A DNA stretch of 12,262 nt from Bacteroidota bacterium (lineage in GTDB: Bacteria > Bacteroidota > Bacteroidia > Flavobacteriales > Flavobacteriaceae): positions 1-12,262 of the forward strand of contig CANINJ010000024.1 of NCBI GenBank assembly GCA_947468985.1. The letters are read 5' to 3'. Both the position numbers and the translations under genes were made by a program. The notes beneath the pieces are model-generated. The model saw only the letters and a list, made by a program, of their open reading frames with translations. It was not told the origin of the DNA and made no database searches. Shown piece after piece: positions 12,008 through 12,262 of this stretch. Within the stretch, counting starts at the first letter, position 1, and each line of letters opens with the position of its first letter.

Positions 12008-12262
12008 CTAATGTTCTGAAATCAATTCTAATTCCGTTCTAAATGCCAACATTTTATCGCCAAATAACGCCAAAGCTTCCTCTCTTAATCGAGGCGCATC
12101 TTCATCGTAATAACGTTGCAATGTTTCTTTATTTTCCGTTGTATATTGAATAGAATAGGTAACTCCACCCATTTCTTCTTCAATTAAAACTTTGACCATT
12201 CGTGCCGATGAAAATTTTCCTGTTGCAAGAACATCATTAATGTGTTTTTCTTGCATCCAAGT
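12008..12262 (-). CDS. DUF4286 family protein, start lies beyond the window
   Basis: The minus-strand frame is open to the window edge and ends at 12008. An ATG at 12256 is the first Met in view, but the two codons before it (Thr-Trp) continue the DUF4286 pattern (WMQEKHI), so the true start is outside, probably about 20 residues further on. The visible 84 residues include KFSSARMVKVL, GGVTYSIQYTT and a C-terminal AFRTELELI. DUF4286 proteins are small, probably alpha/beta ferredoxin-like soluble proteins of about 100 residues, common in Bacteroidota, with no known function. From memory the gene is often found near rsmA in this phylum, as here. It appears to be the upstream cistron of the rsmA-mgtE unit. 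Confidence 0.85.
   Translation of the reverse strand, partial: TWMQEKHINDVLATGKFSSARMVKVLIEEEMGGVTYSIQYTTENKETLQRYYDEDAPRLREEALALFGDKMLAFRTELELISEH

Noticed and set aside
12254..12256. ATG as the start of the DUF4286 gene
   Set aside because: The frame continues to the window edge with Thr-Trp codons that fit the family, so this Met is internal.

Overview
The window is low-GC chromosomal DNA from a member of the Bacteroidota, most likely a Flavobacterium-like organism. The signs are Bacteroidota-type promoters (TTG, then TAnnTTTG), no recognisable Shine-Dalgarno sites, a protein with a type IX secretion (T9SS) type A sorting tail, a surface-lipoprotein signal, the families DUF2490, DUF3050 and DUF4286, and intergenic repeats resembling those of Flavobacterium genomes.

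Layout. 1-510 (+) is the C-terminal end of a class A penicillin-binding protein, followed by a dispersed repeat-like element. 801-1979 (+) is glutaryl-CoA dehydrogenase. It is followed by a terminator hairpin that appears to carry the promoter of the next gene, a DUF3050 protein of probable haem-oxygenase-like fold (2071-2856, +). 7625-2837 (-) is a compact five-gene unit with gaps of 7 bp or less or overlaps: a secreted CotH-family kinase with a T9SS tail, a small surface lipoprotein, a VTC-type polyphosphate polymerase, a DUF4956 membrane protein and a DUF2490 outer-membrane beta-barrel. After an AT-rich spacer come a small four-helix membrane protein (7967-8395, +) and an RlpA-like double-psi beta-barrel protein (8477-8959, +). 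The rest is on the minus strand: a CYTH triphosphatase-like protein (9440-8961), a second structured repeat (about 9554-9676), the magnesium transporter mgtE, the 16S rRNA dimethyltransferase rsmA, and a DUF4286 gene cut by the right edge.

How the genes work together. DUF4286-rsmA-mgtE reads as one housekeeping transcription unit, with rsmA and mgtE overlapping. The penicillin-binding protein and RlpA belong to cell-wall biology but lie in separate units. The most interesting part is the five-gene unit. Its products are predicted to sit in the cytoplasm (polyphosphate polymerase), inner membrane (DUF4956), outer membrane (DUF2490 barrel), outer surface (lipoprotein) and outside the cell (kinase). 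CotH, VTC and DUF4956 are, to my recollection, recurrent neighbours in bacteria, but their shared job is not established. The added lipoprotein, barrel and T9SS kinase suggest a Bacteroidota version that spans the envelope, possibly linking polyphosphate to phosphorylation of surface proteins. That link is a hypothesis from gene content and order only.
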